From positions 124,001 to 188,000 of the forward strand of contig NZ_FNIT01000003.1 in the NCBI RefSeq assembly GCF_900104035.1: DNA of 64,000 bases, read 5' to 3'. Shown piece after piece: positions 9,232 through 19,000 of this stretch (within the stretch, counting starts at the first letter, position 1; each line of letters begins with the position of its first letter). Made by a program: the position numbers and the translations under genes. Below the pieces are notes generated by a model. That model made no database searches. It was given only the letters and a program-made list of their open reading frames with translations, and was not told the origin of the DNA. The stretch is from Aureimonas jatrophae. Its GTDB lineage: Bacteria > Pseudomonadota > Alphaproteobacteria > Rhizobiales > Rhizobiaceae.

Positions 9232-10256
9232 TCGGAACCGATGCCTGGCTGCCGCAGGTCAACGGCGTCGTTCGAACGCTCGCCAACCTCGCCGCCGAGT
9301 TGAGGGCGATGGGCCACGAGGTCGACCTTGTGACGCCGGCCGAGTTTCGTACGATCGCCTGCCCGACCTATCCGGAAATCCGCTTGGCATGGGCTCGGAG
9401 GCAGGCCTTGCACGAGCGTCTGCGCCGGTTCGATCCCGATATCGTCCACCTTGCGACCGAGGGGCCGATCGGCGTTCAGTTGCGCGCGGTCTGCCTCGCC
9501 TCGGGAACCCGCTTCACGACGAGCTTCCATACGCGCTTCCCGGAATACGTCCGGAGCCGCGCGCCGGTGCCGCTGGGTTTGTCCTACGCTCTCCTGCGCC
9601 GTTTCCATGCGCCGGCAACGACCTGTCTCGTGACAACCGGCGCGATGCGAAACGACCTCCTGGCTCGAGGCTTCGGTCGGCTGACCACATGGAGTCGCGG
9701 TGTCGATCTCGCGCAGTTCCGCCCGGTCGAGCCGGTCGCGCTAGACCTGCCTCGTCCTGTCTTCGTTACCGTGTCGCGGTTGGCGCCGGAGAAGAACATC
9801 GAGGGCTTTTTGAACCTTGATTTGCCGGGATCGAAGCTCGTCGTCGGCGACGGCCCGGCGCTGGTGTCGTTGCGGCGACGGTATCCGAAGGTTCATTTCG
9901 CCGGAGCGCGGACGGGCGACGATCTCGTACGCCACTATGCGGCAGGCGATGTCTTCGTGTTTCCATCGCGGACCGACACGTTCGGGATCGTCCTGATCGA
10001 AGCGCTCGCCTGCGGGCTCCCGTTCGCGGCGTTTCCGGAACCAGGCCCGGTCGAGATCGCGGGCGTCAGCGGAGCGGGCGTGATCTCGACCGACCTGCGC
10101 GCGGCCTGCCTGGCAGCGCTGCGCATCGATCCGGCGCGCGCCGTGGAACGTGCCCGCGACTTCACGTGGCGTGCCTGCGCGGAAGGGTTCCTGGCGGCCG
10201 CAGAAAGCTGCCGCAGGACCCGTCCGCTCCCGGAGATGGCCGTGCTGGCCGCTTGA
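9219..10256 (+). CDS. agt: GT4-family glycosyltransferase, probable diacylglycerol glycosyltransferase (Agt-like)
   Basis: A 345-residue GT-B enzyme. The N-terminal Rossmann half opens with RILIGTDAWLPQVNGVVRTL, and the C-terminal half carries SRLAPEKN and the nucleotide-sugar binding E-x7-E-like segment FPSRTDTFGIVLIEALACG. With a PlcP-type phosphoesterase immediately upstream, the likely role is transfer of sugar to diacylglycerol to form phosphate-free glycolipids at the cytoplasmic membrane, as described for Agt proteins; this is inference from family and context. Translation probably starts at TTG 9219, which has GGAG 8 bases upstream and overlaps the preceding gene. A capsule or other envelope glycosyltransferase role is the alternative. 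Confidence 0.75.
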   Translation: MRILIGTDAWLPQVNGVVRTLANLAAELRAMGHEVDLVTPAEFRTIACPTYPEIRLAWARRQALHERLRRFDPDIVHLATEGPIGVQLRAVCLASGTRFTTSFHTRFPEYVRSRAPVPLGLSYALLRRFHAPATTCLVTTGAMRNDLLARGFGRLTTWSRGVDLAQFRPVEPVALDLPRPVFVTVSRLAPEKNIEGFLNLDLPGSKLVVGDGPALVSLRRRYPKVHFAGARTGDDLVRHYAAGDVFVFPSRTDTFGIVLIEALACGLPFAAFPEPGPVEIAGVSGAGVISTDLRAACLAALRIDPARAVERARDFTWRACAEGFLAAAESCRRTRPLPEMAVLAA

Positions 10257-10259
10257 GCG

Positions 10260-11249
10260 TCAGCCCCACAGCGCGGGATCTGGCGGAAAGACGCGCGAGG
10301 CCTTGTAGCGCAGTCCCGGCTCACGATCCCGCGCCAGAAGAAGGGGGCCGTCCAGATCGACATAGTCCGCCTCCTGAGCCAGCAAAAGCGCCGGTGCCAT
10401 CGACAGCGATGTCCCCACCATACAACCCACCATCACACCGAACCCGCGCGCCTGCGCCTCGCGCAGGAAGCGCAGTCCCTCGGTGAGACCTCCGGTCTTG
10501 TCGAGCTTGAGATTGAGGTAGTCGTAGCGACCGGTCAGCGCTGCAATACTATCCGCTCCATGGACGCTCTCGTCCGCACAGACCGGAACCGGATGCGGCA
10601 GTCGAGCCAGCGATCCGTCCTCGGCCGCCGGAAGCGGCTGCTCGACGACGACCGCCCGTATGCGCGCCGCCTCGCGCAGGCTCGCGACGATCGTGTCCTC
10701 GCGCCAGCCCTCGTTGGCATCGATCAGCAGTCTTGCGTTCGGGGCCGCAGCACGCACCGCCCGCATCCGCTCACCGTCGTACCCATCGCCGGCCCCTAGC
10801 TTGATCTTCAGCACAGGGCGCGTTGCCGCAATCCGCGTCGCTTCCGCCATGGCGTTCGGGCTCGCTAGCGAGATCGTGAACGCCGTCTCGACCGCGCCAG
10901 GCTCCTTAAGGCCGGCCAGCTTCCAGACGGGCGTGCCCGTCAGCTTCGCCTCCAGGTCCCACAGCGCGCAATCGACCGCATTGCGAGCCGCGCCGGGCGG
11001 CAGCCGCGATTGCAGTTCCGTTCGCCCCAGTCCGGCCTCGAGCGACGCGCGCATCGTCTCGATCAACTCCACTACGCGCTCCGGCGTTTCGCCATAGCGA
11101 AGGTAGGGAACACATTCCCCTTGGCCGGAAGCGCCGTCTTCATCGATCTGGCAGCGGACCACGACGGCTTCCGTTTTCGACCCCCTAGAAATCGTGAAGG
11201 CGGCTGCCAGGGGCCAGCGTTCCACTGTGACCGAAAGACGACGGCGCAT
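10260..11249 (-). CDS. dgcA: Dipeptide epimerase / N-acetyl-D-glutamate racemase (enolase superfamily)
   Basis: Enolase-superfamily enzyme of 329 residues. The catalytic elements are visible: Lys148-x-Lys150 (VLKIKLG), metal ligands Asp177 (LLIDANEGW), Glu203 (VVEQPLP) and Asp226 (CADES), and the second lysine region near 248-251 (LNLKLDKTGG). L-Ala-D/L-Glu epimerases of peptidoglycan recycling and the D-glutamate catabolic enzyme DgcA share this family in alphaproteobacteria. The usual dgcA partner dgcN is not adjacent, so the exact substrate is open. Its stop lies 4 bp beyond the convergent glycosyltransferase gene. The catalytic class is firm; the gene name is less so. Confidence 0.8.
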   Translation of the reverse strand: MRRRLSVTVERWPLAAAFTISRGSKTEAVVVRCQIDEDGASGQGECVPYLRYGETPERVVELIETMRASLEAGLGRTELQSRLPPGAARNAVDCALWDLEAKLTGTPVWKLAGLKEPGAVETAFTISLASPNAMAEATRIAATRPVLKIKLGAGDGYDGERMRAVRAAAPNARLLIDANEGWREDTIVASLREAARIRAVVVEQPLPAAEDGSLARLPHPVPVCADESVHGADSIAALTGRYDYLNLKLDKTGGLTEGLRFLREAQARGFGVMVGCMVGTSLSMAPALLLAQEADYVDLDGPLLLARDREPGLRYKASRVFPPDPALWG

Positions 11250-11400
11250 GATAATCCTTCACGATCGATCAACGACTCTATGCCCGCCCCGTGGCGTCCA
11301 CTAGGTCTACGACCAGCGAGCCGCTCCGTTCGGCAGCAGGTGCCTGCCCGCAACCTACGCTCCGAACGGCCCCCGAAAGCAAGGATCCCGACCCTCCCGC

Positions 11401-12582
11401 ATGCTCGACGTGCCGCAATCCGAACAGCGTCAGCCCGGCCGTGAGGCTGCCGCTCCGACGATCGACGCCGACAAGGACGGCGGCGGTCTGACGTTGCGGT
11501 TGGGCGGCGATTGGCTGGCTCGCACCGTGGGTGGCATCGAGAGCAAGGTCGAGGAAACTGGGAAGGCCGATCTCGGCAAGACGGTCACGATCGATTGCTC
11601 CGGGGTCGGACGGTTCGATACGTCGGGCGCCTACCTCGTGGAGCGACTGGCGCGGCGTCTGGGCGGCAACGGTGGCAACGTCGACTTCCAGGGAATCGCG
11701 GACACCGACCAGACGCTATTCGACGCTGTGCGCAAGGCGCTCGACGTCAAGCGGCCGGAACCCAAGAAGGCTGCCAAGACGCCGCTGACGGACTTTTTCG
11801 CCGCGATCGGTGCGAACGTCTTCGCGGTCGGGCGCGAAAGCCTGTCGGGATTGAATATCGTCGGCGCCGCGCTGTACGGCGCCGGACGCCGGCTGACGGG
11901 GCAGACGCGCTGGCGGCCGGCCGCCATCGTCAATCAGATGGATCGCATGGGCGTGCGCGCCGTGCCGATCATCGCGCTGATGAGCTTTCTGATCGGCGCG
12001 GTCATCGCGCAGCAGGGCGCTTTCCAGCTTCGCAACTTCGGCGCCGAGATCTTCGTGGTCGATCTCGTCGGCATCCTCCAGCTCCGCGAGATCGGCGTTC
12101 TCTTAACGGCGATCATGATCGCCGGCCGTTCCGGCTCCGCGATCACCGCCGAGATCGGCTCGATGAAGATGCGCGAAGAGGTCGACGCCCTTCACGTGAT
12201 CGGCCTCAATCCGATCGGCGTGCTCGTATTCCCGCGTCTCGTGGCCCTGATCATCGTCCTGCCGCTGCTCGCGTTCATCGCCGATATCGCGGGCCTCCTC
12301 GGCGCGATCGCCATCACGTGGATCTATTCCGGCATTCCGCCCGAGGCCTTCATCACGCGCATGCGCGCCGCCGTGACCGTCGGGACGGTTTTTGCGGGCC
12401 TTCTCAAGGCGCCGTTCATGGCCATCCTGATCGGCGTCGTCGCATCCATGGAGGGGCTGAAGGTCGGCGGTAGCGCCGAGAGCCTCGGTCAACACGTGAC
12501 CGCCTCCGTTGTGAAGTCCATCTTTCTCGTGATTTTCCTCGATGCCGTCTTCGCGATCTTCTATGCCGCCATCGGATACTGA
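11401..12582 (+). CDS. mlaE: MlaE-family ABC transporter permease with N-terminal STAS-like domain
   Basis: Inner-membrane permease of the Mla/MCE phospholipid transport system, which moves lipids between inner and outer membranes. Of 393 residues, about 25-115 form a STAS-like domain (GGDWLARTVGGIE ... VTIDCSGVGRFDTSGAYLVERL), and about 130-393 form the MlaE permease with the family core REIGVLLTAIMIAGRSGSAI and EEVDALHVIGLNPIGVLVFPR. STAS-MlaE fusions are usual in alphaproteobacteria; in E. coli the STAS protein MlaB is separate. It is first gene of a four-gene operon and its end overlaps the ATPase gene. The upstream 150 bp has no recognised motif. Confidence 0.93.
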   Translation: MLDVPQSEQRQPGREAAAPTIDADKDGGGLTLRLGGDWLARTVGGIESKVEETGKADLGKTVTIDCSGVGRFDTSGAYLVERLARRLGGNGGNVDFQGIADTDQTLFDAVRKALDVKRPEPKKAAKTPLTDFFAAIGANVFAVGRESLSGLNIVGAALYGAGRRLTGQTRWRPAAIVNQMDRMGVRAVPIIALMSFLIGAVIAQQGAFQLRNFGAEIFVVDLVGILQLREIGVLLTAIMIAGRSGSAITAEIGSMKMREEVDALHVIGLNPIGVLVFPRLVALIIVLPLLAFIADIAGLLGAIAITWIYSGIPPEAFITRMRAAVTVGTVFAGLLKAPFMAILIGVVASMEGLKVGGSAESLGQHVTASVVKSIFLVIFLDAVFAIFYAAIGY

Positions 12583-13399
12583 AACGTCCCGACCGAGGTC
12601 CGGCGGCACAGACGACGTGATCATCCGCGCGAGCGACGTCACGGTCCGGTTCGGGTCGAAGACGATTCTCGACGGGCTCTCCCTGGACGTACGCCGTGGC
12701 GAGATCCTCGGTTTCGTCGGAGCGTCGGGGACCGGCAAGTCGGTTCTGTTGCGCACGATTCTCGGCCTGAACGCCAAGCAGGGCGGGACGATCGAGGTCT
12801 TCGGCATCGATTACGAGCGCGCTCCCGAGGAGCAGCGCTTGTCGGTGGAGCAGCGTTGGGGCGTCCTCTTTCAGCAAGGCGCGCTGTTCTCGTCGCTAAC
12901 GGTGCTGGAAAACATCCAGGTACCGATGCGGGAGTATCTCGACCTGTCGCCGCCGCTCATGGACGAGCTGGCCCGGCTCAAGATCGATCTCGTCGGCCTC
13001 GCGCCGGATGCGGCGGAGAAGTACCCCTCGGAACTCTCCGGCGGCATGATCAAGCGCGCGGCTCTAGCCCGGGCGCTGTCGCTCGATCCGGACATCGTGT
13101 TTCTCGACGAACCGACCTCGGGTCTCGATCCGATCGGCGCCGCCGAGTTCGACGAGCTCATCATGACGCTGCGCGACACGCTCGGTCTGACGGTCTACAT
13201 GGTGACCCACGATCTCGACAGCCTTTACCAGGCCTGTGACCGCATTGCGGTGCTCGGCAAGAAGAAGGTCCTCGTCGAAGGGCCGCTCCAGACCATGCTC
13301 GACAACGACGACCCCTGGGTCCGATCCTATTTCCACGGCAAGCGCGCCCGGGCCATCGTGGTCCCGGACGACGACACAAATACCGACGAGAAGCACTGA
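12563..13399 (+). CDS. mlaF: MlaF-family ABC transporter ATP-binding protein
   Basis: ATPase that powers the Mla phospholipid transporter. The protein has Walker A GASGTGKS, a Q-loop in VLFQQGALFSS, the signature LSGGMIKRAALARALS, Walker B DIVFLDEPTSGLDP and the switch histidine in VTHDLDSL. About 278 residues if translation starts at 12563 (20-bp overlap with the permease gene); 12542 would add seven residues. The segment AEKYPSELSGGM is typical of MlaF rather than other ABC ATPases. The stop codon shares one base with the MCE gene start (TGATG), indicating translational coupling. Confidence 0.93.
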   Translation: MPPSDTETSRPRSGGTDDVIIRASDVTVRFGSKTILDGLSLDVRRGEILGFVGASGTGKSVLLRTILGLNAKQGGTIEVFGIDYERAPEEQRLSVEQRWGVLFQQGALFSSLTVLENIQVPMREYLDLSPPLMDELARLKIDLVGLAPDAAEKYPSELSGGMIKRAALARALSLDPDIVFLDEPTSGLDPIGAAEFDELIMTLRDTLGLTVYMVTHDLDSLYQACDRIAVLGKKKVLVEGPLQTMLDNDDPWVRSYFHGKRARAIVVPDDDTNTDEKH

Positions 13400-15072
13400 T
13401 GGAAAACCGGGCCAACTACGTTCTCGTCGGCATCTTCACGGTCGTCGTTCTCTTGGCGAGCTTCGGTTTCGTCTACTGGACCGCCAACGTATCGGACCGC
13501 GACACGCGCACGACGCTGCTTGTCCGCATCGAGGGCTCGGTCTCCGGTTTGAGCCAGGGCAGTCAGGTGCTCTTCAACGGCCTGGCCGTCGGGTCGGTCA
13601 CGAACCTGCGCATCGATCCCAACAACCCCCGGGTCGTGATCGCGACGACGCAGATCGATCGCACCACGCCGGTGACGACCTCGACCACGGCCTCGCTCGG
13701 CTCCCAGGGCCTGACCGGCATCAGCTTCATCGGCCTGTCGGGCGGCAACGTGAACGATCGCAACATCATCGCATCGGCGGCGGAGCAGGGCGCCGTTCCC
13801 GTAATCGTCGCCAATCCGTCCGACGTCACCGATATTCTGGCGACGGCCCGCGATATCGCGGAACGCGCCAACAACATCCTCAGCCAGTTCGAAAGCATCG
13901 TCCAGGCGGTTGGCCCGGCCGTCCTGACCACGGCGCAGAACGTCAGCCGCACCTCCGAGAACGTCCAGACGTTCACCGCGAGCCTGGCCGCGAACGCCGA
14001 CCAGATCGACGATTTCCTCGGCAGCCTTGGCCGCTTGTCGGAAAGCGCAAACAACGTCGCCTTGCGTTTGCCTCCCATCCTCGATCAGGTCGGCAACTTC
14101 GTGGGCGCACTCGATGTCGCCTCCGTCAACCAGTCGATCCAGAACGTCGCGGCGATCACGCAAGCCGTTCGCGACGAGACGGGCGACATCGTGGCCGCGA
14201 TCGACTCGATCACATCGACCGCCCGCAGCTTCGGTGGCGTCGGGCAGACGATCAACGACAGCCTGCCTAGCGTTCAGGCCTTCCTCGGACGCCTTGGACC
14301 CCTGTCGGAGACGGCGACCAGCGTCGCCTCGCGCCTCGACACGACCCTGGCCGACGTGAAGGAGATCACAGCTGCCGTCGATCCCCAACAGATCCGGCGA
14401 ACGGTCGACGGCGTGAGCAGCTTCGCCGGGGCGCTGGACGCGCAGTCGGATCGCGTGGGCTCCGTGATCGCCGGCGCCGACACGGCTCTCGCAACGCTGA
14501 ACGGAGCCTTGTCCGGCTTGAACGGCACGCGTGCGCGTGTCGACGAGATCCTGGCGGGTATCGATCCGGCCGATGTCGGCGACGCCATCAACAACGTGTC
14601 CTCGGCGACCACCAACATCGCTGCTGCAGCGGACTCCGTTCGAGGCGTCGCCGACGACATCGGCAACCGTCGCGAGGACATCAACCAGTTCATCACCAAT
14701 GCCCGGGACACGAGCGCCAATCTGCGGGTGGCGTCGGCTCAGGTCCAGGGCCTGATCCGCTCCGTCGACGGGCTCGTGAACAGCCCGGACGGACAAGGCC
14801 TGACGGCGGAGGCTCGGACGACGCTGCAATCGATCCGGCAGACCGCCGAGACGATCCAGCGCTCGGTCGGGCCGATCACGGCCAACATTCAGAATTTCTC
14901 GGGTCAGGGCCTGCAGGAAGTCCGCAACCTGATCCGAACGACAACGGAAGCCGTCCGCCGCGTCGAGACCGCCATCGTCGATCTGACGAACGACCCCAGT
15001 CGCGTTCTGTTCGGTGGAAGCGGTAGCGGTTCCGGTCAGGTTCGCGAGTACGACGGCCGGGTGCGCCGTTGA
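13399..15072 (+). CDS. mlaD: MlaD/MCE-domain lipid transport protein, extended
   Basis: Membrane-anchored periplasmic substrate-binding component of the Mla system. Of 557 residues, about 7-28 form a single N-terminal anchor (YVLVGIFTVVVLLASFGFVYW) and about 38-115 the MCE domain (RIEGSVSGLSQGSQVLFNGLAVGSV region; SLGSQGLTGISFIGLSGG). The remaining 440 residues are a long, mostly helical, Ala/Ser/Val/Asn-rich region without a globular signature, ending in GSGSGSGQVREYDGRVRR. E. coli MlaD has only about 180 residues, so this belongs to the long-tail MCE class, in which the tail may form a helical tube or bundle across the periplasm. That role is inferred. Confidence 0.9.
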   Translation: MENRANYVLVGIFTVVVLLASFGFVYWTANVSDRDTRTTLLVRIEGSVSGLSQGSQVLFNGLAVGSVTNLRIDPNNPRVVIATTQIDRTTPVTTSTTASLGSQGLTGISFIGLSGGNVNDRNIIASAAEQGAVPVIVANPSDVTDILATARDIAERANNILSQFESIVQAVGPAVLTTAQNVSRTSENVQTFTASLAANADQIDDFLGSLGRLSESANNVALRLPPILDQVGNFVGALDVASVNQSIQNVAAITQAVRDETGDIVAAIDSITSTARSFGGVGQTINDSLPSVQAFLGRLGPLSETATSVASRLDTTLADVKEITAAVDPQQIRRTVDGVSSFAGALDAQSDRVGSVIAGADTALATLNGALSGLNGTRARVDEILAGIDPADVGDAINNVSSATTNIAAAADSVRGVADDIGNRREDINQFITNARDTSANLRVASAQVQGLIRSVDGLVNSPDGQGLTAEARTTLQSIRQTAETIQRSVGPITANIQNFSGQGLQEVRNLIRTTTEAVRRVETAIVDLTNDPSRVLFGGSGSGSGQVREYDGRVRR

Positions 15073-15146
15073 CGACGGACGGGAAGAAGACTGTCGGCAA
15101 ATGCGGGTGTGTGCCCGCTTCGCCATTCGACTGCGTTGAGGGGACC

Positions 15147-15743
15147 ATGCCGCGTTTCGCCATATCGAAGTTTCTCGTTCTCGGCGCCGCGGCGGCGGTT
15201 CTGGCAGCCTGCGGTTCGACCCGGCAGCCGCCCGCCACCTTCGAGCTTTCGCCGCCGCCACCCGCCCAGACGAGACGGGCTTCGACACGCGCGCAAATCC
15301 TGATACCCGAGCCGACGGCGACCAAGACGCTCGACAGCCAGCAGATCGTGGTCAAACCGACTGCGCAGACCGTCGAATACCTGGGCGACAGCCAATGGAC
15401 CGATCGCCTGCCGCGCCTCGTTCAGTTGCGCTTGTTGCAGGGTTTCCAGAATACCGGACGCGTCGGTGCGGCCGGCGTTCCCGGGCAGGGATTGGCGATC
15501 GATTATCAGGTCGTCATGGAAGTTCGCCGCTTCGAGATGGCGCTGACGCCGAGCCCGACCGCGATCGTGGAGATTTCCGCTAAGGTCCTGAATGACCGGA
15601 CCGGTCAGGTGCGAGCAACGCGCATCTTCCGTGGTGAGCAAGCGGCGCGTGGCACCGGCAACGCAGCCTATGTCGAGGCAATCGACGACGCCTTCGGCTC
15701 CGTGGCGGACGAAATCGTAGCGTGGACAATCGGCCTCGTCTGA
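15147..15743 (+). CDS. ABC-type transport auxiliary lipoprotein
   Basis: A 198-residue lipoprotein, the fourth gene of the Mla operon. It has a type II signal peptide with lipobox LAAC (Cys22 on the chosen start), a Pro-rich linker, then a domain resembling the ABC transport auxiliary family (PqiC-like): QILIPEPTATKTLDSQQIVV and, later, IDYQVVMEVRRFEM. It is probably outer-membrane anchored, where it would receive or deliver lipid from the MCE protein. ATG 15147 is chosen because GAGGGG lies 4-9 bases upstream and a lipoprotein signal begins there; the frame also opens at 15069, which would bury the signal. A strong terminator follows the stop. Confidence 0.85.
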   Translation: MPRFAISKFLVLGAAAAVLAACGSTRQPPATFELSPPPPAQTRRASTRAQILIPEPTATKTLDSQQIVVKPTAQTVEYLGDSQWTDRLPRLVQLRLLQGFQNTGRVGAAGVPGQGLAIDYQVVMEVRRFEMALTPSPTAIVEISAKVLNDRTGQVRATRIFRGEQAARGTGNAAYVEAIDDAFGSVADEIVAWTIGLV

Positions 15744-15768
15744 ACGGTCGGCGACGGACGTTCATAAA

Positions 15769-15797
15769 AAGGCCCGCCTGTCCCAGGCGGGCCTTTC
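15769..15797 (+). terminator. Rho-independent terminator of the Mla operon
   Basis: A perfect 13-bp stem (15769-15781 with 15785-15797) rich in G+C, with loop TCC and a T-rich tail. It lies 26 bp after the lipoprotein stop. Confidence 0.9.
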
Positions 15798-15979
15798 TCG
15801 TTTCAGGGTTGGTGCGCCGCGGTTTGCCGGACGTCGCTTGACGGGTTGGGCGAACTCTTGCTGCGACTGAGCGACAGCTTTCTGTGAAGCGTTTTGTTCG
15901 AGGCAAAGGCCGGCGCGCACAGCCTTGGTTTCCGTAGCGGACCTACTGTGACTGACTGTTGGGGAGGCCTCGGCAACGA
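15798..15979. other. Spacer between two facing terminators
   Basis: About 180 bp with no gene supported. An 85-codon leftward frame crosses it but would start and end inside the flanking terminator hairpins, so it is not called. Confidence 0.6.
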
Positions 15980-16012
15980 AAACGGGCCGACCCCTGGGGA
16001 GTCGGCCCGTTT
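15980..16012 (-). terminator. Rho-independent terminator of the giant coiled-coil gene
   Basis: A 12-bp perfect stem (15980-15991 with 16001-16012) around a 9-nt loop. Read leftward it is followed by TTTTCGTT. It lies 24 bp beyond the stop of the gene at 16036. Confidence 0.85.
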
Positions 16013-16035
16013 CGATCAACCGGAAGACGAACGGA

Positions 16036-19000
16036 TCAGTCGAAGCGACCGGAGGCGTGCGCGAGCATCGTATAGACCTTGCCGGTGTCGGAGGTCAGAT
16101 ACCCCTTGGACCGTGTGTTGTCCGGATCCTTGCGGGCCGCATCCGCCAACAACAGTTCGAAGTCCGCGATGTAACGATCCACCGCCTTCCGGAACTCCGT
16201 GTCGCGCTGATACTTGCGCCGGATCTCGTCGAAGGTCTGCTGCCCCTTCATCGTGTAGAGCCGGCGCGTGAACACGTTGCGCTCGCCAGCCCGGTATCGG
16301 TCCCACAACTCCACCGAGGCGTTGTGGTCGATGGCCCGTGCGATATCCACCGACAGCGAGTTCAGCGAGTCGACCACGTGAGCCTGGCTGCGCTCGGCTT
16401 GCATCGGACGCCGCTCGCCTTCCGCCTCGCGGGCAGGGGCGGCCTCGTCCTCGTCTTCCGAAGCGCGACGCAGAAGGTCGGATACCCATCCACCCTGCCG
16501 TTCGGCCTGCGCCGCCGGTACCGCTGCTGGCGTCGCCGGACGCAAGGTAGAAGCCGCGCGCGCCGGGGCCGACTGAACCGGCGGCGTGGCCGGACGAGTC
16601 TCGGAGCGCGCCGCAACCGAGTAATCGGTGTTGCGCATGTCACGCGCCAGGTTGCCTTCGGCCGCCAGGTTGCCGGCCAACCGGTTCTCGATCTCCTCGT
16701 CGGTGATCGTTGCGGCGCGAGGTGCGGCGGCAACCCGTTGCGGCTGCGCGTCGACCTGCACGCTGCGGCGAACGGACTGCGGGACCTGCGCGTCGAGGGC
16801 ACGTCCCGACTGGGACACGATCTCGCTCAGCTCGCGCAGGGCACGGATCTGATCCGACACCGCGCGCCGCATGGCGCGGGTGCTTTCGCGTGTCTCGTCT
16901 GGCAGTTCGAATACGCCGCGACGGATTTCGCCGCGTGCGTTCTCGAGTTCCTCGCGAATGTCCTGTGCCGCGCGACGCAGATCGCCGGTCGCCGACGAGA
17001 AACGCTCGGTCGCTTCCTCGATCACGCTTTGAACCGACTCGCGTACGTGCTCCGACGCCTCCTGCGACCGGCGTTCGGTCTCTTCGAGCTGGCGTCCGGT
17101 CTCGGACAACGTCGCAGACAGGCCGTCCGTGAGCGATTGCGTCAACCGCGAGCTGCGCGCCTCGACATCGGAGAACAGGCCTCCGACCACGCCTTCGAAC
17201 GAGCGAAGCATGCCGTTGATCTCGCCGGAGCGTTGCGTCAGACCTTGGGCAAGGGTGTCGAGCGCCTCGCGCCGTTCGTCGAGCGTCAGCTGCAGGTTTG
17301 ATTGCGTCGAGTCCAGGAGGCTAGCGACCTCACCAAGGGTGCGACCGTGCTGATCGAAGCGATCGAGCAGGGCGGAAAGACGCTCTGCGGAACCGCTGGT
17401 CGCCTGGCCGAGCTGCGTGACGTTCCTCTCGAGTCTGTCGGAGGACGCTGCGATCTCGTCGCCAAGACGCTCGGCCTGTTCGCGGAAGCGACCGCCGGTG
17501 TCGTGCAGCGTGCTCTCTGCCCGCCCCAGGCTCCCGTTGGCCTCCTCCAGCAGTTCCTGAAGCGCTGCGTTGCCCGACGCAAGCCGATCCACCAGCTGAG
17601 CAACCTCGCTCACGAGGATGGACCGGGTACCCTCGATGGCACCCGTCGCATCGTCGGTCTTGCGGCCGATCGCCTCGACCAGTTCCTGAGCCGAGCGGCC
17701 CAGTTGCAGGATCGTTTCCTGTGCGCGGGCCGAGAAGGCCTCCGCGGCCTGCGCGTTCTCGTCGCGGATACGGGCCGCAACCTCGCGCGATGCGGTTTCC
17801 AGGGCGCGGACCGCTTCCGATCCACTCGCGCCCAGTCGGTCGACGATCGGGCGGGTTTCCTCCTCGATCAGACGCGCAATCTCGGCGTTGCGCTCTCCGA
17901 GCAGGTCGGACAGCGCGCGGGTCCGTTCGTCCATGCGCTGCCCGACGTCGTCCGCCCGTAGCGACAGGATGCGGTCCGCACCCTCGACCTGCCGTTCGAT
18001 CTCCTGCCCAAAGGTCGACGTGTCGGCCAGCAGGCGCTCGCGAGCCTGCTCGGCCTCGATCCGGATCGCATGGGCCGCGTCGGCAAGGCGTTGCGCGATC
18101 TGCGAGCCTTCCTCGACCATGGATCGGCGCGTCGCCTCCGCGTTGCGCAAGATGTTGCCCGATACCTCGCCGCTTTCCTCGCGGATCGCGACGGCGATGC
18201 CGGCAAAATCGTTACGGATGCCGGCGGCGGCGGCGTCGACCTCGCTGCGCAACTGGCTGGCCGCTGCCGCCAGTTCGTCCCGCATCCCGCCGTTCGCACC
18301 CGACAAGGCGTCGCCGATCAAAGACGACAGGCCCGAGAGTTCCTCGACAAACCGCGTCGCCCGCGTTTCGAGGGCCTCATGACCACGATCGGTCTCGGCC
18401 GCGACGGTTTCTGCGGCCTCCCGCACCTTCAACGCGAACGCTTCAGCATCGGCGTTGATGCGGGTGCGGGCTTCCTCGGCCTGTTGGCCCAGCGCGGCGG
18501 ATGCAGCAGCCAAGCTCTCGACCAGACGCCCGGTGTCGCCACCGATGCGCTCATGCGCGTCTTCGGTGGCGGACTGGAGGAGGGCGGTTGCCTCCTGCAT
18601 GCCGGTCACGACCCGCTGCGCATGCGCCTCGATCTCGCGCTTGGCGACGTCGGTCTCGCCGCGCATCGCGAGCGCCAGATTGCCGACGTCGGTCGCGATG
18701 CGCCCGGCATCCTCGCGGATGAGGCGACGAGCCAGATCGCCCGCCTCGCGGAGGCGGTCGTTTGCGCTCGTGAAGTCGGTCACGAGAGCGTTCGTATGCT
18801 CGCCCACCTCGCGACGCATGGCATCCGCCTGATCGCGCATGCCAATCGACGCTGCCGCCATTTCCTCGCGAATCTGCGCCGCATCGGTCACGAAGCGCTC
18901 GCGAGATTGATCTCCGACGATCCGCAGGCGCTCGCCCGCGGCATCGACCTCACCCGCGAGAACCACCGCTTGGTCTGCCACCTTCTGACGGGCGGCGTCG

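Noticed and set aside
13327-15288. Long leftward open frame antisense to mlaD
   Set aside because: No recognisable protein features; mlaD has an MCE domain, operon position and coupling.
15762-16019. 85-codon leftward frame between the Mla operon and gpr
   Set aside because: Begins and ends inside two terminator hairpins and has no ribosome binding site.
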